DNA from: Gracilimonas halophila
GTDB taxonomy: Bacteria; Bacteroidota; Rhodothermia; Balneolales; Balneolaceae
DNA length: 64,000 bases
Direction of reading: 5' to 3'
NCBI RefSeq assembly: GCF_042684365.1
Contig: NZ_JBHULI010000025.1
Span: 62,001-126,000, forward strand
Shown here: positions 27,586-35,976 of the stretch, one piece after another
How the letters are laid out: the number at the start of each line of letters is the position of its first letter
How positions within the stretch are numbered: the first letter of the stretch is position 1
Made by a program: the position numbers and the translations under genes
The notes under the pieces: generated by a model
Told to the model about the DNA's origin: nothing
Seen by the model: only the letters and a program-made list of their open reading frames with translations
The model's database searches: none

Positions 27586-28267
27586 TGGGGTAGCATGGAC
27601 GGTTTCAGTGTTAGGGGAAAGGGCCCTGCTCATAAAACCGAAAGAAAATGACGTCAGACTTTCACTTATCCATCTGAGTACGGAAATTTTAGAAAGAGCA
27701 GGGCTTAATCAGGTAACAGATATCATTCCCGCATACAACTCGATCGCGCTTATCTATGAGCGGTTGGTTGAAGATCCGATCAAGGAAATAGGGAGAATTC
27801 AAGCAAAACTCAAAGAGTTCTCAGTCTCCGAAATTTCCCCCCAAATGCATAAAGTACCAGTTTGTTATGAGTTGGAACTGGATTGGAAAGACGTTGAAAA
27901 GCATACAGGATTGAAGAGAGACTTGATCATTGAAAAGCATACGGCTTCGATCTACACCGTAGCAATGCTGGGCTTTATTCCGGGTTTCCTATACCTGTCA
28001 GGTCTTGACGAAAAGATCTCCTGTCCCAGAAAAGCCGAACCCCGAACAAAAATTCCGGCCGGTTCAGTAGGGATCGCAGGAAATCAAACCGGGGTCTATT
28101 CGCTGGAAAGCCCCGGCGGATGGCAGATCATTGGGAGAACTCCTATCTCTTTTTTTGATCCAAAGATGGATCCGCCAAGTGAAGTAAGACCCGGTGATAA
28201 GGTCGAATTTTATAGTATCTCCGAAACTGAATTCAAGAGATTGAAAACACAAGAGGATCACCAATGA
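27560..28267 (+). CDS. pxpB: 5-oxoprolinase subunit B (KipI-like)
   Basis: 235 residues. Motifs VSVLGERALLI, PAYNSIALIY, LGFIPGFLYLSGL, CPRKAEPRTKIPAGSVGIAG and SLESPGGWQIIGRTP define the AHS1/KipI domain. The double ATG at 27560 lies inside pxpA, and the stop overlaps pxpC by ATGA, so translation is coupled across the operon. Confidence 0.95.
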   Translation: MMSGSLQINGVAWTVSVLGERALLIKPKENDVRLSLIHLSTEILERAGLNQVTDIIPAYNSIALIYERLVEDPIKEIGRIQAKLKEFSVSEISPQMHKVPVCYELELDWKDVEKHTGLKRDLIIEKHTASIYTVAMLGFIPGFLYLSGLDEKISCPRKAEPRTKIPAGSVGIAGNQTGVYSLESPGGWQIIGRTPISFFDPKMDPPSEVRPGDKVEFYSISETEFKRLKTQEDHQ

Positions 28268-29199
28268 AAGGAGAACTTGAAGTACTTGATGCAGGATTTA
28301 TGACAACGGTGCAGGATCACGGCAGGTATGGATATCGCAAATACGGCGTTCCGGTTTCGGGGGTGATGGATGAACACAGCTATAGATTAGCCAATTGGTT
28401 GGTAGGAAATACTCCAAACACGCCTGTTCTAGAACTAACATTGACGGGAGGGGTGTTTAAATTTCATTCCGATGCCATAGTGGGCATTTCGGGGGGAGAG
28501 GCTGAACTAGCGGTGGATGAGAAACCAATTGTCTCAAATAAAACGATCAGGATAACTAAGGGGGAGACCTTAAAGATAGCTCGGGTAACAGCCGGCTGTC
28601 GAGTGTATTTGGCCATTGCAGGAGACTGGGATATTGAGCAGGTGATGGGAAGTTATTCGACCTGTTTGGCAGCTAATTTTGGGGGATTCAAGGGCCGGCC
28701 TATGAAAAAAGGAGACCGCATTACATGGCAGTGTGATATGGAAAAGAAAGTGGAACGAATGGTTCCTAAAAAATTACTTCCCCATTTTTCAACCCGGCAA
28801 ACCATTCGAATTATTGAAGGGGTTGAGTGGGATCTTTTGAATGAGAAACAGAAAGTGTTCTTCTTGGAAACTGATTTCAGAATATCCAGCCAAAGTAATA
28901 GAATGGGCATTCGGTTAGAGGGTAGATTGATGAGATGTATAAACGATCAAGAAATGGTGTCTTCACCGGTGATTCCGGGAATCATTCAGCTTCCATCAAG
29001 CGGTTTGCCAATCATCCTGATGAAAGATGCTCAATCGGTAGGCGGATATCCGCGCACTGCCAAGGTAATTGATGCGGATCTATGGAGGTTAGGACAGGTA
29101 TGGCGTGGAACCGAAATAAGCTTTAGTTTAATTGACAGAAGAGAGGCCCTTGAATTATTTGATTATTACAGATCATTGAGGGAATCACTCTTAACATAA
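28264..29199 (+). CDS. pxpC: 5-oxoprolinase subunit C (KipA-like)
   Basis: 311 residues. Starts LEVLDAGFMTTVQDHGRYGY then GVPVSGVMDEHSYRLAN, followed by SSQSNRMGIRLEG, GIIQLPSSGLPIILMKDAQS and GGYPRTAKV, the AHS2/KipA family pattern. It forms the catalytic complex with PxpA and PxpB. Last gene of the operon. Confidence 0.95.
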   Translation: MKGELEVLDAGFMTTVQDHGRYGYRKYGVPVSGVMDEHSYRLANWLVGNTPNTPVLELTLTGGVFKFHSDAIVGISGGEAELAVDEKPIVSNKTIRITKGETLKIARVTAGCRVYLAIAGDWDIEQVMGSYSTCLAANFGGFKGRPMKKGDRITWQCDMEKKVERMVPKKLLPHFSTRQTIRIIEGVEWDLLNEKQKVFFLETDFRISSQSNRMGIRLEGRLMRCINDQEMVSSPVIPGIIQLPSSGLPIILMKDAQSVGGYPRTAKVIDADLWRLGQVWRGTEISFSLIDRREALELFDYYRSLRESLLT

Positions 29200-29265
29200 T
29201 TCTATTCAACCTATTCATCACACATCATCTGCTTGTAGATTGCTTATGATTTTATCTATTAGATC

Positions 29266-30918
29266 ATGAAAAGACCTTTTGCTACGATTTTATGTTTTTC
29301 AATTATGATGTTGGTGGCAGCTATTTCAGTTCATGCTCAAAACCTAACTCCTTCCACTAATTCCGAAACCCTTTTGAGGCTCGCCCCCGAACCAGATCAG
29401 ATCTGTACCTTTGAACCAACCTATCGTGATGCATTCTATTACAAAGGGGCCGAGGAATTTCGGAGAAAAGGAGATTTTCGCGCTAAGACCGCCACGTTTC
29501 AGGTTGAATATGTTGGAAACTGGCCACAGGAAGCACGAAATGCATTTGAGTATGCAATAAATATCTGGGAAAATCACATTAGCTCAAATATTCCTATCAG
29601 GATACAAGCAAATTGGGCAGCCTTAGAGGGCAACACATTAGGAAGTGCTGGTCCATTATATATTTATCCAATAAACAATGTTTGGTATCCCATTGCACAA
29701 GCAAATGCAATGTTAGGAGTAGATTTGATTTTAGGTCAACCATCTGATGAACGCTATGATATTCTTTTGAATATGAACTCCTCCTTCAGTTTCTGGTACT
29801 TCGAAACGGATGCCAATCCTCCGGGTGGATTCATTGATTTTGTTACTGTGGTAATCCACGAGATAGGGCACGGTCTTGGGTTTACAGGATCTATGAGCGG
29901 TGATCCGGATATCGAAATAGCGGAATGGGGAGCGGTTGATGAACCGGCTCAGCCTCTTATTTACGACACTTTTATTGAAGATGGATTTAGCCGGTCAGTG
30001 CTTGATGAAAATGTTTATCCTAATCCTTCAAATGCGCTTTATGAAGCTGTAACAGGAAATAGCGGCGGTTTGTTCTTTATCGGGAATCAGGCTAATGAAG
30101 TATATGATGATTCTCCTGTTCCTATCTACACACCTCCGGTCTGGGAGGGTGGTTCCAGTTTTTCTCATTTGGATCAGACTACGTTTACAAATACAGAAAA
30201 TGCTCTGATGCGCCCTCAGATCGACAATGCATTTGCCATTCATTCACCGGGGCCGGTTATGTGTGGAATTTTTGCAGACACCGGTTGGCCGCTTGGGGGT
30301 GGCTGCTTTGGTATGCTGGGTGAATCCATTGTTCAAGTAGACGATTCAGAGATCGATTTTGGAGTTACAAACGTCAATGACCGTCTTGATACAACTATCG
30401 TGATCAGCAATGATATCAATGCAGAAAATCCCCTTGTGGGTCGGGTTGAGTTGTCTTCAGGCAACAGTGCCTTTTCATTGGTCAGCAGCTCTATATTACT
30501 GAATATTGATCCGGGTCAAAGTGAGGAAATTGTGGTGAGATATCGACCTCGCTCTGCTCGAAATGATACAGCAAATATCCGTATTAGTCACAACGGCTCC
30601 ATTAGAGAAAATCCTATTTTGATCAAGCTAAAAGGTGACGCGTTGGAGGAGAACAAAGTAGTGAAGCTGGAACAAAACTATCCAAATCCTTTCAACGCCA
30701 CAACAAATATACCGTATTCCATTCCACAGGATTCGTATGTCCGGCTTGAAATATTTGATATGTTAGGCAAAAAGGTGCAAACAGTAGTAGACGGTAATCA
30801 GCAAAGCGGGAGATATTTAGAGAAAATTAATGCCAACGAATTATCCAGTGGCATCTATATTTATAGAATTATAGTTAATGGAACTTCTGAAATAGGAAAA
30901 TTGGTATTAGCTAAATAA
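29266..30918 (+). CDS. secreted zincin-like metallopeptidase with type IX sorting tail
   Basis: 550 residues. A signal peptide ends SVHAQ. A zinc-binding helix VVIHEIGHGLGFTG (His198, Glu199, His202) marks a metzincin-like domain, but the expected third His after GxxH is absent from the local sequence (Ser-Met-Ser follows). A HYDIN/ASPM-like beta domain follows (EIDFGVTNVNDRLDTTIVIS), then the C-terminal sorting tail LEQNYPNPFNATTNIPYSIP through SSGIYIYRI. Predicted type IX cargo. Protease activity is plausible but unproven because of the incomplete zinc motif. Confidence 0.85.
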   Translation: MKRPFATILCFSIMMLVAAISVHAQNLTPSTNSETLLRLAPEPDQICTFEPTYRDAFYYKGAEEFRRKGDFRAKTATFQVEYVGNWPQEARNAFEYAINIWENHISSNIPIRIQANWAALEGNTLGSAGPLYIYPINNVWYPIAQANAMLGVDLILGQPSDERYDILLNMNSSFSFWYFETDANPPGGFIDFVTVVIHEIGHGLGFTGSMSGDPDIEIAEWGAVDEPAQPLIYDTFIEDGFSRSVLDENVYPNPSNALYEAVTGNSGGLFFIGNQANEVYDDSPVPIYTPPVWEGGSSFSHLDQTTFTNTENALMRPQIDNAFAIHSPGPVMCGIFADTGWPLGGGCFGMLGESIVQVDDSEIDFGVTNVNDRLDTTIVISNDINAENPLVGRVELSSGNSAFSLVSSSILLNIDPGQSEEIVVRYRPRSARNDTANIRISHNGSIRENPILIKLKGDALEENKVVKLEQNYPNPFNATTNIPYSIPQDSYVRLEIFDMLGKKVQTVVDGNQQSGRYLEKINANELSSGIYIYRIIVNGTSEIGKLVLAK

Positions 30919-30978
30919 ATGCTTTGATGGTCGACATGAAGTGGTGGTGGATGTTAAAAGTAGAGGAAAATTCATAGA

Positions 30979-31038
30979 AAAAAAGAGCCCTACAAGAGAA
31001 TTCTTATAGGGCTGAGTACCCGAGAGAGGACTTGAACC
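30979..31038. repeat. direct repeat copy 1: terminator plus tRNA-Leu 3' end
   Basis: Sixty bases identical to 31108-31167, at an offset of 129 bases. It contains the terminator hairpin and 22 bases (31017-31038) equal to the T-arm and acceptor 3' end of the neighbouring tRNA-Leu. The rest of the tRNA is missing from this copy. Confidence 0.93.
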
Positions 31039-31107
31039 GCGAAGCACTGCTTCGCAATGACAACGTTTGGGAGTATGGAGAAAGGGAAGAATTGCTGAAG
31101 GAAAAGC

Positions 31108-31167
31108 AAAAAAGAGCCCTACAAGAGAATTCTTATAGGGCTGAGTACCCGAGAGAGGACTTGAACC
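31108..31167. repeat. direct repeat copy 2: terminator plus tRNA-Leu 3' end
   Basis: The copy attached to the intact tRNA-Leu gene. Between the copies (31039-31107) lies a short segment with a perfect 8-base-stem palindrome GCGAAGCActGCTTCGC and no gene. Confidence 0.93.
31115..31142 (-). terminator. tRNA terminator
   Basis: On the minus strand, arms AGCCCTATAAGAa and tTCTCTTGTAGGGCT followed by CTTTTTT, directly after the tRNA 3' end. Confidence 0.85.
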
Positions 31168-31227
31168 TCCACGTCCGAAGACATACGCACCTGAAGCGCA
31201 CGCGTCTACCAATTCCGCCACTCGGGC
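31146..31227 (-). tRNA. tRNA-Leu (anticodon CAG)
   Basis: 82 bases. Acceptor GCCCGAG pairs with CTCGGGT (first pair G-U), discriminator A, no encoded CCA. D-arm GGCGGAATTGGTAGACGC, anticodon stem TGCGC/GCGTA with loop TTCAGGT (anticodon CAG), a long variable arm (TGTCTTCGGACG region) as expected for class II tRNA, and T-arm GAGGTTCAAGTCCTC. Confidence 0.95.
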
Positions 31228-31311
31228 ATAAAAAATCCCAAACTATCTCCAGCTCGGGATTTCAAAGGTAGGAAGATTTTAACCTTATTTCATTATCAAA
31301 AGCGGAATTAT

Positions 31312-32118
31312 TTATAAGCTTTTCAGCAAAGTAACCAACCGCTCCCACGATTTATTTCTGGCCTGTACATTTGCATCATCCTGTGGTTTGGTTGGGTCAT
31401 CTCCGCTGCGCATATATGCATGACCTGCACCTTCGTAGATCTCGTATTCGTAGGTTTTTCCAAATTCATTCATGGCCTCTTCCGAATCTTCAATGGTAGA
31501 ATTTACGCGCTGGTCATTTCCTCCATAAAATCCATATACAGGAACCTGAATATCAGCATATACATCAGCTTCTCCGGGACCTGTTCCATAGAACACAAAA
31601 GCTGCATCAATAGCATCTCCGGCATTAGTGGCAAACCGGAAAGACTGAGAACCACCCCAGCAGAATCCAGCTACAGCAAAAGTCCCGTCTCCGGCTTTGA
31701 TGGTTTGGGCATATTCCAGAACATTCATCAAATCCGTAGTAACATGTGAAGGCTCAAGATCATAAAGTGCTTGTCGGGCGGCATCTGAAGACTCAAAATC
31801 GCTTGTTTTTTCAATTCCATCTACAGTATTTGAGATAAGGTCAGGCGCCACAGCAATAAAACCTTTTGCAGCCAGCTGGTCAGCAAAGCTTCGAGCCCAG
31901 TCATTCAATCCCCGGTTTTCATGGATAACTATGACTACCGGCGCAGGTTCGGAAGTTTCCGGATATACCACAAAATTATGCAGCGTGCGGTCATTCGAAT
32001 CAATAGTAATCCATTCGTGATGGCGCGGTGAATTCTCCAGCTGCTCAATGGCATAATCCTGAGCCAAAACAGGAAGCATTAAAAATGCAATGAGGGCTGT
32101 AATTAGTGATATTTTCAT
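31312..32118 (-). CDS. exported dienelactone-hydrolase-family protein
   Basis: 268 residues with a signal peptide ending LPVLAQ. The dienelactone hydrolase fold is clear: VVIVIHENRGLNDW, GFIAVAPDLIS, nucleophile AVAGFCWGGSQSF (Cys), PVYGFYGGNDQRV (Asp) and EGAGHAYMRS (His). Substrate unknown; members act on diverse esters. Confidence 0.93.
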   Translation of the reverse strand: MKISLITALIAFLMLPVLAQDYAIEQLENSPRHHEWITIDSNDRTLHNFVVYPETSEPAPVVIVIHENRGLNDWARSFADQLAAKGFIAVAPDLISNTVDGIEKTSDFESSDAARQALYDLEPSHVTTDLMNVLEYAQTIKAGDGTFAVAGFCWGGSQSFRFATNAGDAIDAAFVFYGTGPGEADVYADIQVPVYGFYGGNDQRVNSTIEDSEEAMNEFGKTYEYEIYEGAGHAYMRSGDDPTKPQDDANVQARNKSWERLVTLLKSL

Positions 32119-32346
32119 GACGGTATAAGATTTAATTGGTTATTGTAAAACCTACCTGAACATTAAATCATTTCATTGCCATCAACAAATGGGTATTTGC
32201 CCATCCTATTATTAGGGTATAGGGATTTCTATAGCACTTGAACCTTTTTTCTAAAACCTTCTACCTTAGTCAAAGAAAGATTCCAAACTGTCGCCCAACT
32301 TTAATATCTTTCAGGCTCTGAAAAATCCTGATAGAAAATTATCTTA

Positions 32347-33795
32347 ATGAGCACTATTGCCCACGAGAAATACGAGGCGGTAATTGGCCTCGAAGTTCAT
32401 GCCCAGTTACTTACAGAAAGTAAAGCATTTGCCGCAGTTAAACCCGAATATGGCGGAGCCCCGAATTCTCAGGTTACTCCTCTTTGTCTGGGGCATCCCG
32501 GGACCCTTCCCGTTGTAAATGAAAACCTGGTGCGATATATCATTAAAATGGGTTTGGCTACGCAATGCAGCGTGGCAGAAAAATCCATATTTGCTCGTAA
32601 AAATTACTTTTACCCGGATCTTCCCAAGGGGTATCAGATATCACAATTTGACACTCCCATCTGTTTTGATGGCTTTGTTGATATCTCACTTGAAGATTAT
32701 GACAAGCGGATCGGTATCACTCGTATCCATATGGAAGAGGATGCAGGGAAGTCTATTCACGACCAGGACCCATATAATACGTTAGTGGATCTGAATCGTG
32801 CAGGAACTCCCCTTATAGAAATTGTGTCAGAGCCGGATCTAAGAACACCGGAAGAAGCTTACGCTTATCTTTCGAAGATCAAGCAGATCGTGCAGTACCT
32901 TGAGATCTGTGACGGAAATATGGAGGAAGGTAGTTTGCGGTGTGATGCAAATGTCTCGGTGCGTCCTCGCGGACAAGAAAAATTTGGGACCCGAACCGAG
33001 TTAAAGAACATGAACTCGTTTCGAAATGTTGAACGTGCCATTCACTATGAAATTTATCGTCAGATCGATCTGATCGAAGATGGTGGAGAAGTAGTTCAGC
33101 AAACACGACTTTGGGATACTTCCAAAATGCAAAGTCGGGCAATGCGTTCAAAAGAAGAAGCTCATGATTATCGCTATTTTCCTGAACCTGACCTGCCACC
33201 TATCAAGGTGACGGAAGCCATGCTTGATGAAATTCGTGAAGATCTTCCTGAACTTGCTGATGTACGACGAACCCGATTCATTAATGATTATGGAATGAGC
33301 GCAGACGATGCTGTTACAATCACAGACAGTAGGTATCTGGCCGATTATTATGAAGAAGTGGTGGAACACCTTGGAGATCCCAAAGCGGCATCCAACATTG
33401 TGCTGAGTGAGGTTTTACGTGTTTTAAATGAGCAAAGTATTGACATCAGAGCATTTTCAATTTCAGCAGAAAGAATTTCAGAATTGGTTAAATTGAAAGA
33501 TGAGGACAAGATCAACTCTTCAGCAATGCAACAGATTTTTAATGCAATGCTCGGGGATGAAAAAGATCCGGAAACTTTGGCAAAAGAAATGAACTTGATA
33601 CAAGTTTCAGATTCCGGTTTCTTAGAGCCTATTGTTGAAGAAATAATTAGCAACAATCCTGACGAGGTTAAACGTTATAAGGAAGGGAAAAAACAGTTGA
33701 TCGGGTTTTTTGTAGGACAAGCCATGAAAGCCTCTAAAGGCAAGGCTAACCCTAAGTTGGTAAAAGATCTAATTACAGAAAAATTAAACGACTGA
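32347..33795 (+). CDS. gatB: Asp-tRNA(Asn)/Glu-tRNA(Gln) amidotransferase subunit B
   Basis: 482 residues of canonical GatB: YEAVIGLEVHAQLLTESKAF, CLGHPGTLPVVNENLV, KNYFYPDLPKGYQISQF, HMEEDAGKSIHD, DLNRAGTPLIEIVSEPD, SLRCDANVSVRP, and a C-terminal YqeY-like tail ending VKDLITEKL. It makes Gln-tRNA or Asn-tRNA by transamidation together with GatA and GatC, which are not in the window. Confidence 0.97.
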   Translation: MSTIAHEKYEAVIGLEVHAQLLTESKAFAAVKPEYGGAPNSQVTPLCLGHPGTLPVVNENLVRYIIKMGLATQCSVAEKSIFARKNYFYPDLPKGYQISQFDTPICFDGFVDISLEDYDKRIGITRIHMEEDAGKSIHDQDPYNTLVDLNRAGTPLIEIVSEPDLRTPEEAYAYLSKIKQIVQYLEICDGNMEEGSLRCDANVSVRPRGQEKFGTRTELKNMNSFRNVERAIHYEIYRQIDLIEDGGEVVQQTRLWDTSKMQSRAMRSKEEAHDYRYFPEPDLPPIKVTEAMLDEIREDLPELADVRRTRFINDYGMSADDAVTITDSRYLADYYEEVVEHLGDPKAASNIVLSEVLRVLNEQSIDIRAFSISAERISELVKLKDEDKINSSAMQQIFNAMLGDEKDPETLAKEMNLIQVSDSGFLEPIVEEIISNNPDEVKRYKEGKKQLIGFFVGQAMKASKGKANPKLVKDLITEKLND

Positions 33796-33813
33796 AAACA
33801 GTCTTTGGGTAAA

Positions 33814-35178
33814 ATGAAAAACTCTACACTTTTAGTAGTATTAGCAGTATTGATGTTGGCAACTGCATGTTCAAATGAACCTCGTTCACTTCAAACAGTG
33901 GTGCAAGGAACCATAACAGTTGCTGATTCTATCGATAGCAGTAATGACTATGCAGGCATAGGAATAACTATTATTGATCAGGATTCAGTAAGCGCCCCTG
34001 TTGATACTTTATTGCACATGAAAACCGATGTAAACGGATCTTTTAAAGGAGAGGTATTATTTCCAAAGAAAGGATACTACGACATCATCCTGAATCGGAA
34101 TAATAATGATCTTGGTGTGATCCGGGTGATCCTGGCAGACAATGATACTCTATCAGTGAATGCCCAACTTCCGGATGTGGGGGAAACACTGACTCTGGAA
34201 TCACGGGAGCATAAAGCTATGGAAACTTTGCTTAGAGTTGATCGCAACTTCCAAAGAGTGGGAGCTTTTGTGAGAGGTGGTGCAATACCCGATTCTTTGC
34301 TTCTTGATGAACTCATAAAATGGACCGATCTGTATTGGCAAGTTTATGAAGCCCACGAAAATACGCTTGCATCCCTTGTAGCTGCCGAAAAAAGTGCAGA
34401 ATTGTTGGATAGTTGGGATCAGGAAGAGATGCTGGATCGTATAGATGAAGTTCTTCCGGAAGATTATATGTTCTCTGTAGCCATCAATTATGGGAAACCA
34501 TACATTGCTGAGTCTAAAGGTTTTGGTGCGGCTTCCAACTATCTGGATTCTCTTTCACAGATTTCAACAAATGATGAGATACGTGAATTTATTCATAGAG
34601 ATAAGATTCAATTATATTATGATAGTTCGAGGGTTAGAGAGGCAAAGGCACTTTTAGATACCTATGAAGAAAATTATTCAGAGAAATCATCTTCAAAAAA
34701 ATGGGCACGTCGTATTAGATATGATCTGAATTATCTTGCGCCGGGAGTAACAGCACCGGAGTTTTCTTTTGTGACAATGGATGGAGATACCATAAATAAT
34801 GAAGCCTTAAAGGGCAGTACGTATATTTTAGAGATCTCACCGCTTGCAAATTTTGAATATCAAAACGACTATGATCGCACATTGATCATTAATGAGATAT
34901 ACAAGAATTATGGATTAAAGATATTCACGTTGCCTCTCGACCAAAGTGAAATAACGATCAATGCCTTTTTCGAAGAGCGACGCAAGGCATGGCCGATCGC
35001 AAAACTTGGAACTTTTGATGTTCAGCAGATCATACAAAAATTTAATGTTGTTCAAGTTCCAACCCGCATACTTATTGACAAAGAAGGCGTTGTAATTCGA
35101 AAATACGAACGTGCTGAATTCAATGATGTGATCCAGGGATTAAACAGTGCATTCAGAGAAGTAAATTCACCAAGTTAA
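33814..35178 (+). CDS. lipoprotein with degenerate thioredoxin-like domain
   Basis: About 454 residues. The ATG at 33814 gives a lipobox (LMLATAC). A middle helical region follows a DUF4369-like beta domain (KTDVNGSFKGEVLFPKKGYYDI). The C-terminal AhpC/TlpA-like domain reads APEFSFVTMDGDTINNEALK, then YILEISPLANFEYQNDYD where the redox CxxC would be, and VVQVPTRILIDKEGVVIRKY with the cis-Pro region kept. The two active Cys are absent, so thiol-disulfide activity is unlikely. Confidence 0.8.
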   Translation: MKNSTLLVVLAVLMLATACSNEPRSLQTVVQGTITVADSIDSSNDYAGIGITIIDQDSVSAPVDTLLHMKTDVNGSFKGEVLFPKKGYYDIILNRNNNDLGVIRVILADNDTLSVNAQLPDVGETLTLESREHKAMETLLRVDRNFQRVGAFVRGGAIPDSLLLDELIKWTDLYWQVYEAHENTLASLVAAEKSAELLDSWDQEEMLDRIDEVLPEDYMFSVAINYGKPYIAESKGFGAASNYLDSLSQISTNDEIREFIHRDKIQLYYDSSRVREAKALLDTYEENYSEKSSSKKWARRIRYDLNYLAPGVTAPEFSFVTMDGDTINNEALKGSTYILEISPLANFEYQNDYDRTLIINEIYKNYGLKIFTLPLDQSEITINAFFEERRKAWPIAKLGTFDVQQIIQKFNVVQVPTRILIDKEGVVIRKYERAEFNDVIQGLNSAFREVNSPS

Positions 35179-35205
35179 TTTCTATTAACTCACACGGCTA
35201 CCACC

Positions 35206-35973
35206 ATGAGAAGATTATTGATAGCAGGAAACTGGAAAATGAATTGCGGGCCCTATGATGCCGCTGAATTGCTGGAAGGCCTTAAAGCCAGGAAAGCAGA
35301 AGTTGATGAGCAGGTGGATGTATTGGTTTGCCCTCCCTTTGTTTCTATCGGAATGGCAGTTAAGTATTTGTATGACACCGATATCCAGGTTGGGGCGCAG
35401 AATCTTCATTTCGAAGAGAATGGTGCCTATACCGGAGAGATCAGTGGCAGTATGCTTGCCGAAAGTGGATGTAACTATGTGATCATTGGGCATTCGGAGC
35501 GTCGCCAATATTTTGGTGAAACAGATGATAGTGTAAACAAGAGAACTCAGAAAGCACTTGAACATAAATTGGCTCCTATCATATGTGTAGGTGAAAGTCT
35601 GAAACAGCGCAAAGCCGGCGATCACTATGATCTGGTTAAAGATCAGGTCAGCGCTGCCCTTGAAGGGATCAGTGAGGAGCAGGTTTTGGATGTTGTAATT
35701 GCCTATGAACCTATTTGGGCGATCGGAACCGGAGAAACGGCTTCCCCTGAACAAGCGCAGGAAATGCATGAACACATTCGTAAGATCCTTGCCGACCTAT
35801 ATAATCAGGAAGCTGCTGATTCAATAAATATCTTATATGGCGGAAGTATGAAGCCGGCCAATGCACAAGAGCTACTAAGTCAGCCGGATGTGGATGGCGG
35901 ACTCATTGGCGGTGCAAGTCTGGATGCTGATAGCTTTTCTGAGATCATAACCATTGCAGAAGATCTGGCTTAA
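35206..35973 (+). CDS. tpiA: triosephosphate isomerase
   Basis: 255 residues. LLIAGNWKMNCG with catalytic Lys and Asn, VIIGHSERRQYFGE with His electrophile, VIAYEPIWAIGTGETAS with the catalytic Glu and loop 6, and ILYGGSMKPANAQEL with LIGGASL. All active residues are present. Glycolysis and gluconeogenesis. Confidence 0.98.
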   Translation: MRRLLIAGNWKMNCGPYDAAELLEGLKARKAEVDEQVDVLVCPPFVSIGMAVKYLYDTDIQVGAQNLHFEENGAYTGEISGSMLAESGCNYVIIGHSERRQYFGETDDSVNKRTQKALEHKLAPIICVGESLKQRKAGDHYDLVKDQVSAALEGISEEQVLDVVIAYEPIWAIGTGETASPEQAQEMHEHIRKILADLYNQEAADSINILYGGSMKPANAQELLSQPDVDGGLIGGASLDADSFSEIITIAEDLA

Positions 35974-35976
35974 ATT

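Noticed and set aside
30907..31221. A 104-codon open frame across the tRNA-Leu region
   Set aside because: It is a translation of the tRNA gene and its 60-base direct repeat (the peptide itself repeats SPLSGTQPYKNSLVGLFF); not a protein gene.
35215..35775. 186-codon open frame antisense to tpiA
   Set aside because: Fully contained in tpiA, which has every catalytic residue; no independent support.
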